Of a stretch of 64,000 nucleotides of DNA, positions 47,305 to 57,308 are shown one piece after another; position 1 is the first letter of the stretch; every line of letters starts with the position of its first letter. Both the position numbers and the translations under genes were made by a program. Location of the stretch: contig NZ_CP147407.1 in assembly GCF_037201815.1 (NCBI RefSeq), positions 2,860,723-2,924,722 on the forward strand, written 5' to 3'. This DNA comes from Metabacillus sp. FJAT-52054. GTDB taxonomy: Bacteria > Bacillota > Bacilli > Bacillales > Bacillaceae. The notes beneath the pieces are model-generated. The model ran no database searches. It saw only the letters and a list, made by a program, of their open reading frames with translations, and was not told the origin of the DNA.

Positions 47305-47316
47305 TGCCAGCTTTAC
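47285..47316. terminator. Two-way terminator after the NCS1 permease
   Basis: AAAGCTGGCA (47287-47296) pairs with TGCCAGCTTT (47305-47314). Its left arm overlaps the permease stop. The better U run is on the minus strand (seven). Confidence 0.85.
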
Positions 47317-47320
47317 TCAT

Positions 47321-47482
47321 TTAGATTTCATCTGCTTTTTCTGCTTGATCTTCGGTAAAATTTTCATCAAAATTCTGCTCTACGACTCCGCTTTCGTATG
47401 CATTTTTGATTTGATCTGACGTTTCCTGATCTGCTGCAGAATCATATTGAATGGACGAATTTTTCGGTTCTTGTTTTTTCAC
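47321..47482 (-). CDS. Small acidic protein downstream of argH
   Basis: 53 residues, GTG start, with GAGGAGGG before it. The peptide begins MKKQEPKNSSIQYDSAADQE and is very acidic, with no Cys and no membrane part. SAADQETSDQIKNAYESGVVEQ resembles small Bacillus proteins of the DUF4025 (YozP-like) type, an assignment from memory only. It lies 47 bases after argH on the same strand. A 7-bp inverted repeat (AGGACAG/CTGTCCT) encloses its ribosome site, so initiation may be controlled. Confidence 0.7.
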   Translation of the reverse strand: MKKQEPKNSSIQYDSAADQETSDQIKNAYESGVVEQNFDENFTEDQAEKADEI

Positions 47483-47529
47483 AGGACAGCCCTCCTCAAG
47501 GTTAATGGGTTCCTGTCCTAGTGTTTGAG

Positions 47530-48936
47530 TTAAGTCGCGTTCGCTTGCAAGGTAACATTTTCCTTTTGGAGCTTTGAATAGGCTTTTTCAAGCGCAGCCT
47601 TCACTGCTTCAAATCCGGTTCCGCCTGCACTCATCCGTTTGGCCACCGCCTCATAGGGATCAATGGCATCATAAAGATCTTCACTGAAAAGCCCTGACGC
47701 TTCCAGGTAATCTTCCAGCGAAAGGTCTTTTAAATAACAGCCTCTTTGAATGCATTGATATACGAGTCTTCCTGTTACTTCATGCGCCTCTCTGAATGGC
47801 ATGCCTTTTTTCGCAAGATAATCGGCAAGCTCAGTGGCATTTGAAAAATCTTTTTGAACGGCAAGGCCCATGTTTTCTTTTTTAACCGTCATGGTATCTA
47901 TCATACCTGCAAAAATTTCAAGACTGCCCTCGACCGTTTTCACAGTGTCGAACATTCCCTCTTTGTCCTCCTGAAGGTCTTTATTGTACGCAAGAGGCAG
48001 CCCCTTCATCACAGTTAAAAGAGAGAAAAGGTTCCCGTAAACCCGTCCGGTTTTCCCTCTAATGAGCTCTGCCATATCCGGATTTTTCTTTTGAGGCATC
48101 ATGGAGCTTCCGGTTGCATAGGTGTCATCGAGCTCCACAAACTGAAATTCCTGAGAGCACCAAAGAATAATTTCCTCACATAATCTGGATAGGTGCATCA
48201 TCATGATGGAGCTATTGTTTAGAAATTCCAGGATGAAATCACGGTCGCTGACGGCATCCAGGCTGTTTTCGTAAATCCCGTCAAATCCAAGAATTTCCGC
48301 TGTGTAGGCACGGTCGATCGGGAATGTGGTCCCAGCAAGCGCTCCAGCCCCAAGAGGCGATAGGCGAATTCTCTTTAGAGAATCACGGAAGCGCTCCTTA
48401 TCTCTTTCAAGCATCCAAAAATAGGCAAGCAGATGATGAGCAAAAGAGATAGGCTGTGCTCGTTGCAAATGGGTGTAGCCCGGAAGAATCGTATATACAT
48501 GTTCCTCCGCTTTTTGAACCAGCACCTGCTGAAGTGCTTCAATTTTCGTAGTGATGATTTGAACATGGTCATTCAAGTAAAGATGCATATCCGTTGCAAC
48601 TTGGTCGTTCCGGCTTCTGCCGGTATGAAGTTTACCGCCAACCGGTCCAATTTCATCAATCAAGTGTTTCTCAAGGTTCAAATGAATATCTTCGTATCTG
48701 GCAGAGAAAGAAAGCTCTCCATTTTTCATTTTGTTTTGCAATGTATGAAGGCCATTCTTTATAAGCTCTGCTTCGTTTTGAGTCAAAATCCCGGTTTTTC
48801 CAAGCATTTGCACATGCGCCAGTGAGCCTTTTATATCTTCTTCAGCCAGCTGCTGATCAAACCCGATTGAAGCGCCGAACTCATCTACCCACTCTTCAGG
48901 GGTTTTCTGAAATCTGCCTCCCCATAGTTTGGTCAT
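47530..48936 (-). CDS. argH: Argininosuccinate lyase
   Basis: Final step of arginine synthesis: argininosuccinate to arginine and fumarate. 468 residues, with the fumarase-superfamily signature [19 protein letters not shown] and the substrate sites [18 protein letters not shown] and [18 protein letters not shown]. It overlaps the argG stop by 4 bases (ATGA). Confidence 0.98.
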   Translation of the reverse strand: MTKLWGGRFQKTPEEWVDEFGASIGFDQQLAEEDIKGSLAHVQMLGKTGILTQNEAELIKNGLHTLQNKMKNGELSFSARYEDIHLNLEKHLIDEIGPVGGKLHTGRSRNDQVATDMHLYLNDHVQIITTKIEALQQVLVQKAEEHVYTILPGYTHLQRAQPISFAHHLLAYFWMLERDKERFRDSLKRIRLSPLGAGALAGTTFPIDRAYTAEILGFDGIYENSLDAVSDRDFILEFLNNSSIMMMHLSRLCEEIILWCSQEFQFVELDDTYATGSSMMPQKKNPDMAELIRGKTGRVYGNLFSLLTVMKGLPLAYNKDLQEDKEGMFDTVKTVEGSLEIFAGMIDTMTVKKENMGLAVQKDFSNATELADYLAKKGMPFREAHEVTGRLVYQCIQRGCYLKDLSLEDYLEASGLFSEDLYDAIDPYEAVAKRMSAGGTGFEAVKAALEKAYSKLQKENVTLQANAT

Positions 48937-50138
48937 GCTTCCACCTTCTTTTTATTTTGAACCATGCTGCTTACCTTTGTCGGAAGCCCGTAGAGAGAGA
49001 TGAAGCCGACCGCAGCCTGATGATCGAAAGCATCCTCTGCTGTATAAGTAGCAAGTTTTTCATCATATAGTGAGAACTCGGATTTACGGCCTTCCACAAT
49101 TGCGTGGCCTTTAAAGAGCTTCACACGCACAACCCCTGTCACATGCTTCTGAGTTTCCTTCAGGAAGCTCTCCAATGCAGGCTTAAGCGTTGAAAACCAA
49201 AGGCCATTGTAGATGAGCTCTGTCAGCTTCTGCCCGATAATCGGCTTAAAGTGGGCTACCTCTTTAACGAGCGTTAAATCTTCAAGCTCTTTATGTGCCT
49301 TCAGCAGCGTTACCGCTCCGGGACATTCATAAATTTCTCTCGATTTAATTCCGACCAGGCGGTTTTCAACGTGATCGATTCTTCCGACACCGTGCTTTCC
49401 TGCTAATTCATTTAAATTTAGGATGATTTCAGAAAGGGAATACTCGACTCCGTTAATCGCTGCAGGAACCCCTTTTTCAAAGGTCAGTTCAATGACATCC
49501 GGCTGATCCGGAGTTTTTTCAAGCGGAGCAGTGAGATCATAGGCCTCTTCAGGCGGCGCGGCCCAAGGATCCTCCAATACTCCGCATTCGTTGCTGCGGC
49601 CCCATAGATTTTGATCAATTGAAAACGGGCTGTCTAATTTAATGGGAATCGGGATATTATGCTTCTGGGCATATTCGATTTCTTCCTCACGCGACCAACT
49701 CCACTCCCGTACCGGTGCAATAACTTCCAGGTCAGGGTTTAAAGCCTTAATAGACACTTCAAAGCGCACCTGATCATTTCCTTTCCCTGTACAGCCATGG
49801 GCTACTGCAGATGCTCCTTCTTTTTCAGCTACTTCCACTAGCTTTTTAGCAATGAGAGGGCGTGAAAGAGCGGATACGAGTGGATACTTTTCTTCGTAAA
49901 GCGCATGGGCCTGCAGGGCAAGCAGGGCATATTCTTCTGCAAATTCTTTTTTTGCATCAATGACGTACGATTCGGACGCACCGACCTCTAATGCTTTGCT
50001 TTGAATGAATGCCAGGTCTTTTCCTTCTCCAACGTCGAGGCAGCAGGCGATAACATCATAGCCGCGCTCCTGAAGCCATTTAATTGCAACGGAGGTATCC
50101 AAACCGCCGGAATATGCTAATACTACTTTTTGTTTCAT
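48933..50138 (-). CDS. argG: Argininosuccinate synthase
   Basis: Joins citrulline and aspartate using ATP. 401 residues with the N-type ATP pyrophosphatase loop [15 protein letters not shown] and the conserved [17 protein letters not shown]-like stretch. First gene of argGH. Two ARG-box-like sites lie just upstream at 50164-50197, over the likely promoter, so AhrC/ArgR repression by arginine is expected. Confidence 0.98.
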   Translation of the reverse strand: MKQKVVLAYSGGLDTSVAIKWLQERGYDVIACCLDVGEGKDLAFIQSKALEVGASESYVIDAKKEFAEEYALLALQAHALYEEKYPLVSALSRPLIAKKLVEVAEKEGASAVAHGCTGKGNDQVRFEVSIKALNPDLEVIAPVREWSWSREEEIEYAQKHNIPIPIKLDSPFSIDQNLWGRSNECGVLEDPWAAPPEEAYDLTAPLEKTPDQPDVIELTFEKGVPAAINGVEYSLSEIILNLNELAGKHGVGRIDHVENRLVGIKSREIYECPGAVTLLKAHKELEDLTLVKEVAHFKPIIGQKLTELIYNGLWFSTLKPALESFLKETQKHVTGVVRVKLFKGHAIVEGRKSEFSLYDEKLATYTAEDAFDHQAAVGFISLYGLPTKVSSMVQNKKKVEA

Positions 50139-50163
50139 TGTAATCTCCCTCTCTGTATATCAT

Positions 50164-50218
50164 TGTATAAAAATACTTTTATATTTATAAAAATACATCT
50201 TAGAGAAGACTTTAACAA
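50164..50218 (-). promoter_or_regulatory. argGH promoter with two ARG-box-like sites
   Basis: TGTATAAAAATACT (50164-50177) and TTTATAAAAATACA (50184-50197) are close to the ARG box core TGAATWWWWATTCA and begin exactly 20 bases apart, two helical turns. TTGTTA (50213-50218), 17 bases and TATTTT (50190-50195) form the likely promoter, whose -10 lies in the second box. Confidence 0.7.
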
Positions 50219-50309
50219 GGATTCGAACCTTTTTCAACCCTTAAATGCAATCTTTTCGTGAATTTTTATATAAAAGAATGTATGCTCATACAAAAGGAGG
50301 AATTTTGGT

Positions 50310-50609
50310 TTGGGACCTGATTTTATTTTTGATAACCGTCTTGGCATTCACATTCCTTCAAAATTCCGATCAATGAAGGATCGGTCCATCATGATGGCTG
50401 AATGGGAAAAGGAGAGAGGCAAAATTCCAGATCGGATTTCGGAGTTAGAGGATCTGATTCGAGCGAAGCAAAGACTTATGGACAATGAGGAGCATTTCGA
50501 AACGGCCTGCTTATATAATTCAGAAATAGCAGGTCTCGCTTCTGTCATTAATGATCTTTGGCTGTGGTACAGAGCAGCTGATCCTCTTGCAGGAAAAGCT
50601 CATCATTAA
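50310..50609 (+). CDS. Small protein with a UVR-like motif
   Basis: 99 residues, TTG start, with AAAGGAGG 9 bases upstream. The helical middle ELEDLIRAKQRLMDNEEHFETACLYNSEIAGLAS looks like the UVR (UvrB/UvrC C-terminal) motif, a short protein-contact coiled coil also seen in McsA-type proteins. By place, between argG and ackA, it may match B. subtilis YtzD; I cannot confirm this. Function unknown. Confidence 0.72.
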   Translation: MGPDFIFDNRLGIHIPSKFRSMKDRSIMMAEWEKERGKIPDRISELEDLIRAKQRLMDNEEHFETACLYNSEIAGLASVINDLWLWYRAADPLAGKAHH

Positions 50610-50641
50610 AAATAGCCCCCTGCAAAGGAGGCTATTTTTAC
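50606..50641. terminator. Two-way terminator between the small gene and ackA
   Basis: AAAAATAGCC pairs with GGCTATTTTT (plus partial CC/GG pairs inside). A/U ends on both sides serve both convergent genes. Confidence 0.9.
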
Positions 50642-50642
50642 A

Positions 50643-51827
50643 TTATGTTAAACGCATAACATCGCGTGCAATCATGACTTCTTCATTCGTCGGAATGATC
50701 ATGACTTTAACCGGTGAATGAGGATAGCTTACGAAGCGATCGTCGCCGAATGTGTCGTTAAGGGCTGGATCCCAGTAAATACCCATGAATTCAAGGCCGC
50801 GCAGCACGCGGGCACGCACCTCTGCACTGTTTTCGCCGATTCCGGCAGTAAAGATAATCGCATCCACCCCGCTCATGCGGGCAGCGTAGGAACCGATGTA
50901 TTTATGGATACGGCTTGCAAACACCTCAAGAGCCGTCTCCGCCCGCTCGTTTCCTTCTTTTGCGGCCGTCGTGATGTCGCGAAGGTCGCTTGATAATCCG
51001 GAAACTCCAAGCAGTCCGCTTTTCTTGTTCAGGATATTCAATACTTCATCTGCAGAAGATCCTGTTTTTTCCATGATGAATGGGATAAGCGCCGGATCGA
51101 TATTTCCTGACCGTGTTCCCATTGCAACACCTGCCAAAGGGGTGAAGCCCATTGACGTATCAATAGATTTTCCGCCTTCAATGGCTGCAATACTTGCACC
51201 GTTTCCAAGGTGGCAGGAAATCAGGCGCAAATGCTCAAGAGGTCTGCCGAGCATTTCGGATGCACGTTCAGAAACGTATTTATGAGATGTTCCGTGAAAT
51301 CCGTATTTACGAATGCCGTATTTTTCATAATACTCGTATGGCAAGCTGTAAAGGAAGGATTGATCAGGCATCGTCTGATGAAAAGCCGTATCAAATACTG
51401 CTACAGCCGGTACGTTTGGCAGAACTTCCTGGAATGCTTTAATTCCAACAATATTGGCAGGGTTGTGAAGAGGCGCCAAGTCGGAAAGTTCTTCAATTGC
51501 AGCTAACGTTTCTTCCGTTATTGGAGCAGAATCGCTGAATTTTTCGCCGCCATGTACAACCCGGTGGCCAATTCCTTCAATTTCAGAAAGAGAAGAAATG
51601 ATATGAAGATCCGTTAGCTTAGAAAGAAGAATTTTAACCGCAACCGCGTGGTCCGGGATATTTGTTGTTTCTGTTTGCTTTTCGCCATTTACAGTAATGG
51701 TAAATGTAGCATTTTCAAGACCGATTCTTTCTACAAGCCCTTTCGTTACTACATCTTCACTGGGCATATCAAACAGCTGGAATTTAAGTGAAGAACTCCC
51801 AGCGTTAATCGCAATTATTTTAGCCAT
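50643..51827 (-). CDS. ackA: Acetate kinase
   Basis: Makes ATP and acetate from acetyl phosphate in overflow metabolism. 394 residues, with [15 protein letters not shown], the catalytic arginine in [20 protein letters not shown], and the nucleotide site [14 protein letters not shown] near-perfect cre site lies upstream of its promoter (51956-51969), the arrangement by which CcpA activates ackA in B. subtilis. Confidence 0.98.
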   Translation of the reverse strand: MAKIIAINAGSSSLKFQLFDMPSEDVVTKGLVERIGLENATFTITVNGEKQTETTNIPDHAVAVKILLSKLTDLHIISSLSEIEGIGHRVVHGGEKFSDSAPITEETLAAIEELSDLAPLHNPANIVGIKAFQEVLPNVPAVAVFDTAFHQTMPDQSFLYSLPYEYYEKYGIRKYGFHGTSHKYVSERASEMLGRPLEHLRLISCHLGNGASIAAIEGGKSIDTSMGFTPLAGVAMGTRSGNIDPALIPFIMEKTGSSADEVLNILNKKSGLLGVSGLSSDLRDITTAAKEGNERAETALEVFASRIHKYIGSYAARMSGVDAIIFTAGIGENSAEVRARVLRGLEFMGIYWDPALNDTFGDDRFVSYPHSPVKVMIIPTNEEVMIARDVMRLT

Positions 51828-51912
51828 TATTACCGCTCCTTTAAGTAATCGTACAAGTTGAACGATCTATTCTTATCATTCGTTAAAGTTCCGAAAAATA
51901 TCTGACTTTTCC

Positions 51913-51969
51913 ATTTAAACATTGCCCGGAACACAATGCAATATAAACCGGTACATGCAATCGTTTACA
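51913..51969 (-). promoter_or_regulatory. ackA promoter with upstream cre site
   Basis: TGTAAACGATTGCA (51956-51969, minus strand) matches the CcpA site at 13 of 14 places. TTGCAT (51936-51941), 17 bases and TTAAAT (51913-51918) could be the promoter; the site would then be centred about 57 bases before the transcript start, suitable for activation. Confidence 0.72.
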
Positions 51970-52015
51970 GATAAAAGTCATTGTTTTCGGACTTTTCCTG
52001 ATATTTGGGACAAGT

Positions 52016-52050
52016 GAAAAAGCAGCTTGAGGGATTCCCCAAACTGCTTT
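52016..52050 (-). terminator. Terminator after the pxp operon
   Basis: AAAGCAGTTTGGGG pairs with CCCTCAAGCTGCTTT with two mismatches, followed by U on the minus strand. Confidence 0.78.
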
Positions 52051-52060
52051 ATGAATTGAA

Positions 52061-53251
52061 TCAGAAAAGCTTTGAAAAGTTTGCTGTTATCGTAGAAATG
52101 CTTAAGAAAGCCATAACAATAACGATAATAACACCGAATATCGTAAGGACAATAGGATGTTTATAATCCCCTACTATTGTCTTTTTGTATGCTGCTATAA
52201 GCATTACAGCCAATGTAATCGGTAAAATGAGACCATTTAATGCCCCTGCCAGCAAAAGAAGCTGAACTGGATTTCCGAGGGCAACAAAAACGGTTGCAGA
52301 AATTAAGATAAAAACAATGATCGTTGATTTTTGGTACTTCTGAATAACAGGACTGAAGGTTTGGATAAAGGAAACAGACGTATAAGCTGCACCGATAACC
52401 GAAGTGATGGCCGCTGCCAGCAGGACAACACCGAAGAATTTATATCCCAGATCTCCGGCAGCATGCTGAAACACAGATGCCGGCGGATTGTCTTTGCTGA
52501 TTGTAAGTCCCTGTGCAACAATTCCAAGAGATGCAAGAAAAAGGAAAATCCTCATAAGTGATGCTACTGCGATCCCTGTAACAGCACTTTGATTTACTTG
52601 GTTCAGGGCATTTCTACCTTTAATACCTGCGTCTAGAAGGCGATGTCCTCCTGCAAATGTAATATAGCCTCCCACTGTTCCCCCTACAAGAGTAACAATA
52701 GCGATAAAATAATCTTTTTCGGTATCCGGCATGAATGTTTTCGTCACGGCTTCGCCAATTGGCGGCTGGCTTGAGAACGCTACATAAATCGTAAGAAGGA
52801 TCATCATGAAGCCCATTACTTGGGCAAACTTATCCATAAGCTTGCCGGCTTCTTTAAACACAAAGACCATAATGGCAATCGCGGCTGCTATGATAGCGCC
52901 GAGCTTCTGGTCAATTCCGAAAAGCACGTTGAACCCAAGTCCTGCTCCCCCTATATTTCCAATATTAAAGGCAAGCCCGCCAAATACGATGAGAACGGCT
53001 ACAAAAATCCCAAGACCTGGAAGTACCATATTAGCAATGTCCTGCGCCCTCTTTTCAGAAACGGCAATAATCCGCCATACATTCAGCTGCACCCCAATAT
53101 CCAGGATGATGGTAATTAAAATAACAAACCCAAACGAAGCAGCTAATGTTTCCGTATAAAAGGTTGTCTGGGTTAAAAACCCAGGCCCGATTGCTGAGGT
53201 TGCCATTAGAAAGGCAGCCCCCATTAGTACACTTAAACGATTTTCTTTCAT
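52061..53251 (-). CDS. ycsG: NRAMP-like membrane transporter (YcsG type)
   Basis: 396 residues from MKENRLSVLMGAAFLMATSAIGPGFLTQTTF, with GGGAGGG before the ATG; the frame is open 34 codons further, into pxpA. About eleven membrane helices in NRAMP style (FGFVILITIILDIGVQLNVWRII; GGTVGGYITFAGGHRL). The metal-binding DPGN motif of true NRAMP proteins reads GPGFLTQ here, so metal transport is unlikely. It is the last gene of pxpB-pxpC-pxpA-ycsG and may import 5-oxoproline or a related compound. Confidence 0.85.
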   Translation of the reverse strand: MKENRLSVLMGAAFLMATSAIGPGFLTQTTFYTETLAASFGFVILITIILDIGVQLNVWRIIAVSEKRAQDIANMVLPGLGIFVAVLIVFGGLAFNIGNIGGAGLGFNVLFGIDQKLGAIIAAAIAIMVFVFKEAGKLMDKFAQVMGFMMILLTIYVAFSSQPPIGEAVTKTFMPDTEKDYFIAIVTLVGGTVGGYITFAGGHRLLDAGIKGRNALNQVNQSAVTGIAVASLMRIFLFLASLGIVAQGLTISKDNPPASVFQHAAGDLGYKFFGVVLLAAAITSVIGAAYTSVSFIQTFSPVIQKYQKSTIIVFILISATVFVALGNPVQLLLLAGALNGLILPITLAVMLIAAYKKTIVGDYKHPIVLTIFGVIIVIVMAFLSISTITANFSKLF

Positions 53252-53267
53252 ACAAATCCCTCCCTCG

Positions 53268-54020
53268 TTACATCGTTTTAATTTGAATTCCTGATTCCTG
53301 GAGCTCTTTTCTAATTTTTTTTGCAAATTCCAGAGCGTGTGCTCCATCGCCATGTATACAAACAGTATCTGCAGTCAATGAGATTTCTTCCCCATCTGTG
53401 CTGATCACTTTTTGTTCGGTAATCATTTTCTTCACCTGATCAATGGCCGTTTGATCATCTTTAATCAGGGCATTGGATTGACTTCTTGGAGTCAATGCCC
53501 CGTTATTTTGATAGGTACGGTCAGCAAAAACCTCGCTTGCTGTTTTTAATCCGATGTCCTGTCCGGCTTTTATCAGCTCGCTTCCGGAAAGACCATACAG
53601 GATTAACGATGAATCATATGTATAAATGGCTTTCGCTATCGCTCCAGCCAGGGATGCATCAGCAGCAGCCATGTTATAAAGTGCTCCATGGGGCTTCACG
53701 TGATGCAGAGCTCCTCCCTCGGAACGGACAAATCCGTCAAGCGCCCCAATCTGATACAGGACGATGTCATATGCTTCCTGCGCGGAAATGGCCAAAGCCC
53801 TTCTCCCAAAACCCTGAAGATCAGGAAAACCTGGATGGGCACCGATTGCTGTATGATTAGCCAATGCTTGTCCTACCGTCCTTCTCATTACGGACGGATC
53901 TCCCGCATGAAAGCCGCAGGCAATATTAACGGATGAAACAAGAGGAAGGATTTCCTCATCGTTTCCGATTGTGTAGGATCCAAAGCTTTCCCCCAGATCG
54001 CAGTTTAAATCGGCCCGCAT
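53268..54020 (-). CDS. pxpA: 5-oxoprolinase subunit PxpA (LamB/YcsF family)
   Basis: 250 residues with the family signature [40 protein letters not shown]. PxpABC together open 5-oxo-L-proline to glutamate with ATP, a housekeeping clean-up step shown for B. subtilis. [10 protein letters not shown] and DTVCIHGDG are also conserved. It follows pxpC by one base. Confidence 0.96.
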   Translation of the reverse strand: MRADLNCDLGESFGSYTIGNDEEILPLVSSVNIACGFHAGDPSVMRRTVGQALANHTAIGAHPGFPDLQGFGRRALAISAQEAYDIVLYQIGALDGFVRSEGGALHHVKPHGALYNMAAADASLAGAIAKAIYTYDSSLILYGLSGSELIKAGQDIGLKTASEVFADRTYQNNGALTPRSQSNALIKDDQTAIDQVKKMITEQKVISTDGEEISLTADTVCIHGDGAHALEFAKKIRKELQESGIQIKTM

Positions 54021-54021
54021 G

Positions 54022-55014
54022 TTAAAGAACCCCCTTTTCGAACTTGTCCCTCACCATGTTTCGGATAAAATCAATTTCCTTTTCCCTTTGAACGAAAAGC
54101 TTTTGGGCTTCTTCAATGGTGGTCTTTTCAAACTTAATCTTTTCACCCGGTTTTAGCTGTGCCAGGTGCGGCAGGTCAACCGCGATTACCTGCCCCATTT
54201 TCGGATAGCCGCCAGTCGTCTGGTGATCGGCCATTAAAATGATCGGCTGTCCTCCTGCAGGTACCTGGATGGTTCCAAATCCCACTGCTTCAGACAGGAG
54301 TTCCCTTTTTTCTTTTAATGCTAAAACAGGTCCCTCTATCCGGTATCCCATTCTGTCGGATTGGCTCGTCAGCGTAAATTCCTCCGTGTTAAAAACGGAT
54401 TGCGAATCCTCTGTAAACCACTCATATTCTCTGCCTTCTATGTATCTGACCGTTTTGTTTACTACGTTATAGTCCGGCTTCATATACCAGCTTGCCGGAA
54501 TGGCTTTGGCTTCTGAATTCCTGATGGCTGCCTTGCCGATCAAATCGGATTCTCTAATATTCAGCTCGTCATTTTCTGTTAGCGCGCGTCCATTCACTCC
54601 GCCTATTCGTGCCTTTAGATAAGTTGAACGGCTGCCAAGCTCCCGCTCCAGGTCATAGCCTCCTGATGCAGCCATATACGTTCTGCAGCCTGAGACAGGT
54701 GCACCGAATTCGAGCTTTGCTCCTGATCTTACAAAGACGGGTCTCCATAGCGGAATGGGCTGCCCGTTAACTTTCGGAGAAAGATTGCCTCCTGTAAGGG
54801 CAATTATGGTATCCTCCGTAAACTCAATGGAAGGCCCGAGCAGGGTCATCTCAAGGGTTGCTTCATCTTCTGGATTTCCGGCTAAAATGTTTGCAAGGCG
54901 GTGTGCATAAAGATCCATTGCTCCGCTTTTAATTACACCATACTTCTGAAAGCCGAATCTGCCATTATCCTGAATCGTGCTCAGCAGACCGGATTGGAGG
55001 ATTTTCAAGCTCAT
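54022..55014 (-). CDS. pxpC: 5-oxoprolinase subunit PxpC (KipA, biotin-dependent carboxylase-like)
   Basis: 330 residues with [33 protein letters not shown] at the N-terminus and [28 protein letters not shown] near the C-terminus, both hallmarks of the KipA/AHS2 family. It lies one base from pxpB and pxpA. In B. subtilis the same protein was first described as antagonising KipI, the inhibitor of the sporulation kinase KinA. Confidence 0.95.
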   Translation of the reverse strand: MSLKILQSGLLSTIQDNGRFGFQKYGVIKSGAMDLYAHRLANILAGNPEDEATLEMTLLGPSIEFTEDTIIALTGGNLSPKVNGQPIPLWRPVFVRSGAKLEFGAPVSGCRTYMAASGGYDLERELGSRSTYLKARIGGVNGRALTENDELNIRESDLIGKAAIRNSEAKAIPASWYMKPDYNVVNKTVRYIEGREYEWFTEDSQSVFNTEEFTLTSQSDRMGYRIEGPVLALKEKRELLSEAVGFGTIQVPAGGQPIILMADHQTTGGYPKMGQVIAVDLPHLAQLKPGEKIKFEKTTIEEAQKLFVQREKEIDFIRNMVRDKFEKGVL

Positions 55015-55015
55015 G

Positions 55016-55723
55016 CTATAACTCCTTTAAACGGTTATATTCTTCTTTGCTAATCCGGTAAAACTGAACGGAATCCCCTGCCTTTAAGAGTGCTGGCGGT
55101 TGTTTGGAGGCATCGAACAATGAGAGCGGTGTCCTGCCGATGATTTGCCAGCCTCCGGGTGTCTCAAGAGGATATACCCCTGTCTGAGTTCCTGCGATGC
55201 CTACAGAGCCGGCCGGTATTTTCGGTCTCGGTTTCTCTTTTCTAGGTGCTGCTATTTTCTCAGTCATTCCCCCCAAGTAAGGAAACCCCGGTGAAAAGCC
55301 AATCATGTATACGGGGTATACGCCTTCAGTATGGAGAGCAATGACCTCCTCTTTGCTTATACCATTGTGATTTGCTACTTCATCCAGATCCATTCCAAAA
55401 TCTTCGTCATAGCACACTGGAATTTTTACCGGCTCAGAGCCTGGAGTTTTCACGCTTTCCTGCTCCATTGAGGAAATGATTTTCTCGATTTCTTCCTGGA
55501 TCCTTTCATGGGATTGGCCAGGGCTTTCCTTAAAATAAAGCAAATCAAAAATGATGGTTACATTTGTAAATGCAGGTATGTATTCTGTCAGCCATGGAAA
55601 ATCACCCTGATCCAGCTGATCCGTTAATAATCTGATTTTTATCCGAAGGTCTTCACTTATTTCTTGCCCAAGTTCTACAAGCAAGGCTTGTTCGCTTATT
55701 GGAAAGTAAGCTGCTCTTTTCAT
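55016..55723 (-). CDS. pxpB: 5-oxoprolinase subunit PxpB (KipI)
   Basis: 235 residues from MKRAAYFPISEQALLVELG, with a GAAGGGGGG ribosome site; the frame is open further but only through the promoter. AHS1 family: HTEGVYPVYMIGFSPGFPYLGGM and AGTQTGVYPLETPGGWQIIGRTP. First gene of the operon; a candidate promoter (TTGTGC, 17, TACAAT) lies at 55753-55781. KipI was first known as a KinA inhibitor in B. subtilis. Confidence 0.95.
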   Translation of the reverse strand: MKRAAYFPISEQALLVELGQEISEDLRIKIRLLTDQLDQGDFPWLTEYIPAFTNVTIIFDLLYFKESPGQSHERIQEEIEKIISSMEQESVKTPGSEPVKIPVCYDEDFGMDLDEVANHNGISKEEVIALHTEGVYPVYMIGFSPGFPYLGGMTEKIAAPRKEKPRPKIPAGSVGIAGTQTGVYPLETPGGWQIIGRTPLSLFDASKQPPALLKAGDSVQFYRISKEEYNRLKEL

Positions 55724-55752
55724 TTCCTTCCCCCCTTCTGCCTGATTGTTAT

Positions 55753-55781
55753 ATTGTACATAACCAATTTTTTTAGCACAA
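55753..55781 (-). promoter_or_regulatory. Candidate promoter of pxpBCA-ycsG
   Basis: TACAAT (55753-55758) with a 17-base spacer and a poor -35 TTGTGC. A weak -35 would fit activator control (the B. subtilis kip operon is TnrA-activated), but I found no good TnrA site. Confidence 0.45.
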
Positions 55782-56034
55782 ATCAAATTTTGTCAAATGA
55801 ATAGGAGATGGTATTCATTTCTGCGCTGTACCAGCAATTACTATTTTTCGTCCCTTTTACTAAAACATGCAGACAATACAAGATCAACTCTTATATAATT
55901 GAAAAAAATGGAACGGATGCGAGGTCGTTAACGATGTAAGATTTTCAATCAATCATCATATTCCACTCGAAAGGAGCTCGTCCGATGTAAAGGTACAATC
56001 CTTCCTAAAAATAACGATAAGGGGATGTGCCTAT

Positions 56035-57234
56035 ATGAAAACTGCAAACTTCCGCTACTTATGGATTGGACAGACGATCGCAAATGCAGGCGATATTTTT
56101 TATGCAGTAGGGCTGATTGCCCTGCTTTACGAAGCGACTGGATCGGCATTTTATTTAGCAGCCGTTCCTTTTGCCATTACGGCTTCTAAATTTTCAAGCG
56201 GGCTTGCCGCGCCTCTCCTTCTTGACCGCTGGAAATTAGATGGGGTTCTAGTTTTTTCCCAGGCAGGAAAAACGCTCTTCCTTCTCCTGCTGGCGCTTGG
56301 AATAACTTCCGGACAATCGGGGAATTTACTCTTTATGTTCCTATGCATTATCATAATCTCTATTTTGGATGGATGGGCGGCCCCTGCCAAAAATGCTATG
56401 CTTCCCGGCCTGGTACCTTCGGATGATCTCGTAAAAGCGAACAGCTTTACCGCGAGTATGGATCAAAGCGTACAGCTTGGAGGCTGGGCAGCAGGCGGAG
56501 TGCTGGCTGCTTTAATCGGGTCCATGAGTTTAATTTGGATGTCCGCTGGATTATATGCTTTCTCAACTATTCTGCTAAAGAGAATTAAGCTTCAGCCTAT
56601 CCCTATTGAAAGCAGTTTGAAGGAGGAAGAAATATGGAGCCGCTTGAAGGAAGGATGGATTAGAATTTGGAAGAGTCCATCTCTAAGGGCCATCCATTTC
56701 ATCCTGCTTCTTGAAACAGCGGCAGGAGCCGTATGGATTGCCGCCATCCTTTATGTTTATGTTAAAGATCAGCTGCAGATGGGAGAAGAATGGTGGGGAT
56801 ATATTAATGCCAGCTTTTTCGCAGGACTGATTGCCGGAGGACTCTTAGGTGTCCGGTATGCTTCATGGATTGACCGGAACAGCCGGAAGGTGCTGATCAC
56901 TGGCGCATTTGGAGTCAGTGCTGCAGCCTTTACTTTCGGAATAACCGCAGTACCTTGGCTTGCATTGGCAGCATCTGCTTTTTTCGGGATGATGGAGCAG
57001 CTTAAAAATGTATGTCTGCAGACAGCTGTTCAGCGATTTACACCTGCCGCGCTCCTATCCAAGGTTTATTCAGCCCAAAGCTCTATGCTCGCTCTTACCT
57101 TCGGACTAGGATCGCTTGCTGTAGGAGCTGCGGCGGAGAAACTTCCGATTTATTTGGTTTTTATGCTGTCCTCAGGAATTCTGCTTCTATCAGCAGGATA
57201 CACCATTCTGAGGAAAAACAGACTTTCCTCCTGA
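56035..57234 (+). CDS. MFS transporter
   Basis: 399 residues with about twelve membrane helices. The opening MKTANFRYLWIGQTIANAGDIFYAVGLIALLY and the loop 2-3 region LLLDRWKLDGVLVFSQAGKTL fit the DHA3-type exporter group; LVPSDDLVKANSFTASMDQSVQLGGWAAGGVLAAL is typical of it. An exported drug or siderophore is plausible, substrate unknown. AAGGGGA lies about 8 bases before the ATG. It stands alone, divergent from the pxp operon. Confidence 0.85.
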   Translation: MKTANFRYLWIGQTIANAGDIFYAVGLIALLYEATGSAFYLAAVPFAITASKFSSGLAAPLLLDRWKLDGVLVFSQAGKTLFLLLLALGITSGQSGNLLFMFLCIIIISILDGWAAPAKNAMLPGLVPSDDLVKANSFTASMDQSVQLGGWAAGGVLAALIGSMSLIWMSAGLYAFSTILLKRIKLQPIPIESSLKEEEIWSRLKEGWIRIWKSPSLRAIHFILLLETAAGAVWIAAILYVYVKDQLQMGEEWWGYINASFFAGLIAGGLLGVRYASWIDRNSRKVLITGAFGVSAAAFTFGITAVPWLALAASAFFGMMEQLKNVCLQTAVQRFTPAALLSKVYSAQSSMLALTFGLGSLAVGAAAEKLPIYLVFMLSSGILLLSAGYTILRKNRLSS

Positions 57235-57263
57235 GAATAAAAGAGCATATCCTTTGCACCAAT

Positions 57264-57308
57264 TAAAAAATAGACCGGTCTGGCACCTGCCAGAACCGGT
57301 CTATTTTT
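57264..57308. terminator. Two-way terminator between MFS and ytxK
   Basis: A long stem (AAAAATAGACCGGT with ACCGGTCTATTTTT, plus inner CTGGCA/TGCCAG pairs) serving both convergent genes. Confidence 0.92.

Noticed and set aside
55735-55800. Possible TnrA site before the pxp operon
   Set aside because: TGTTATATTGTACATAA matches only part of the TGTNANAWWWTNTNACA pattern, failing in the right half.
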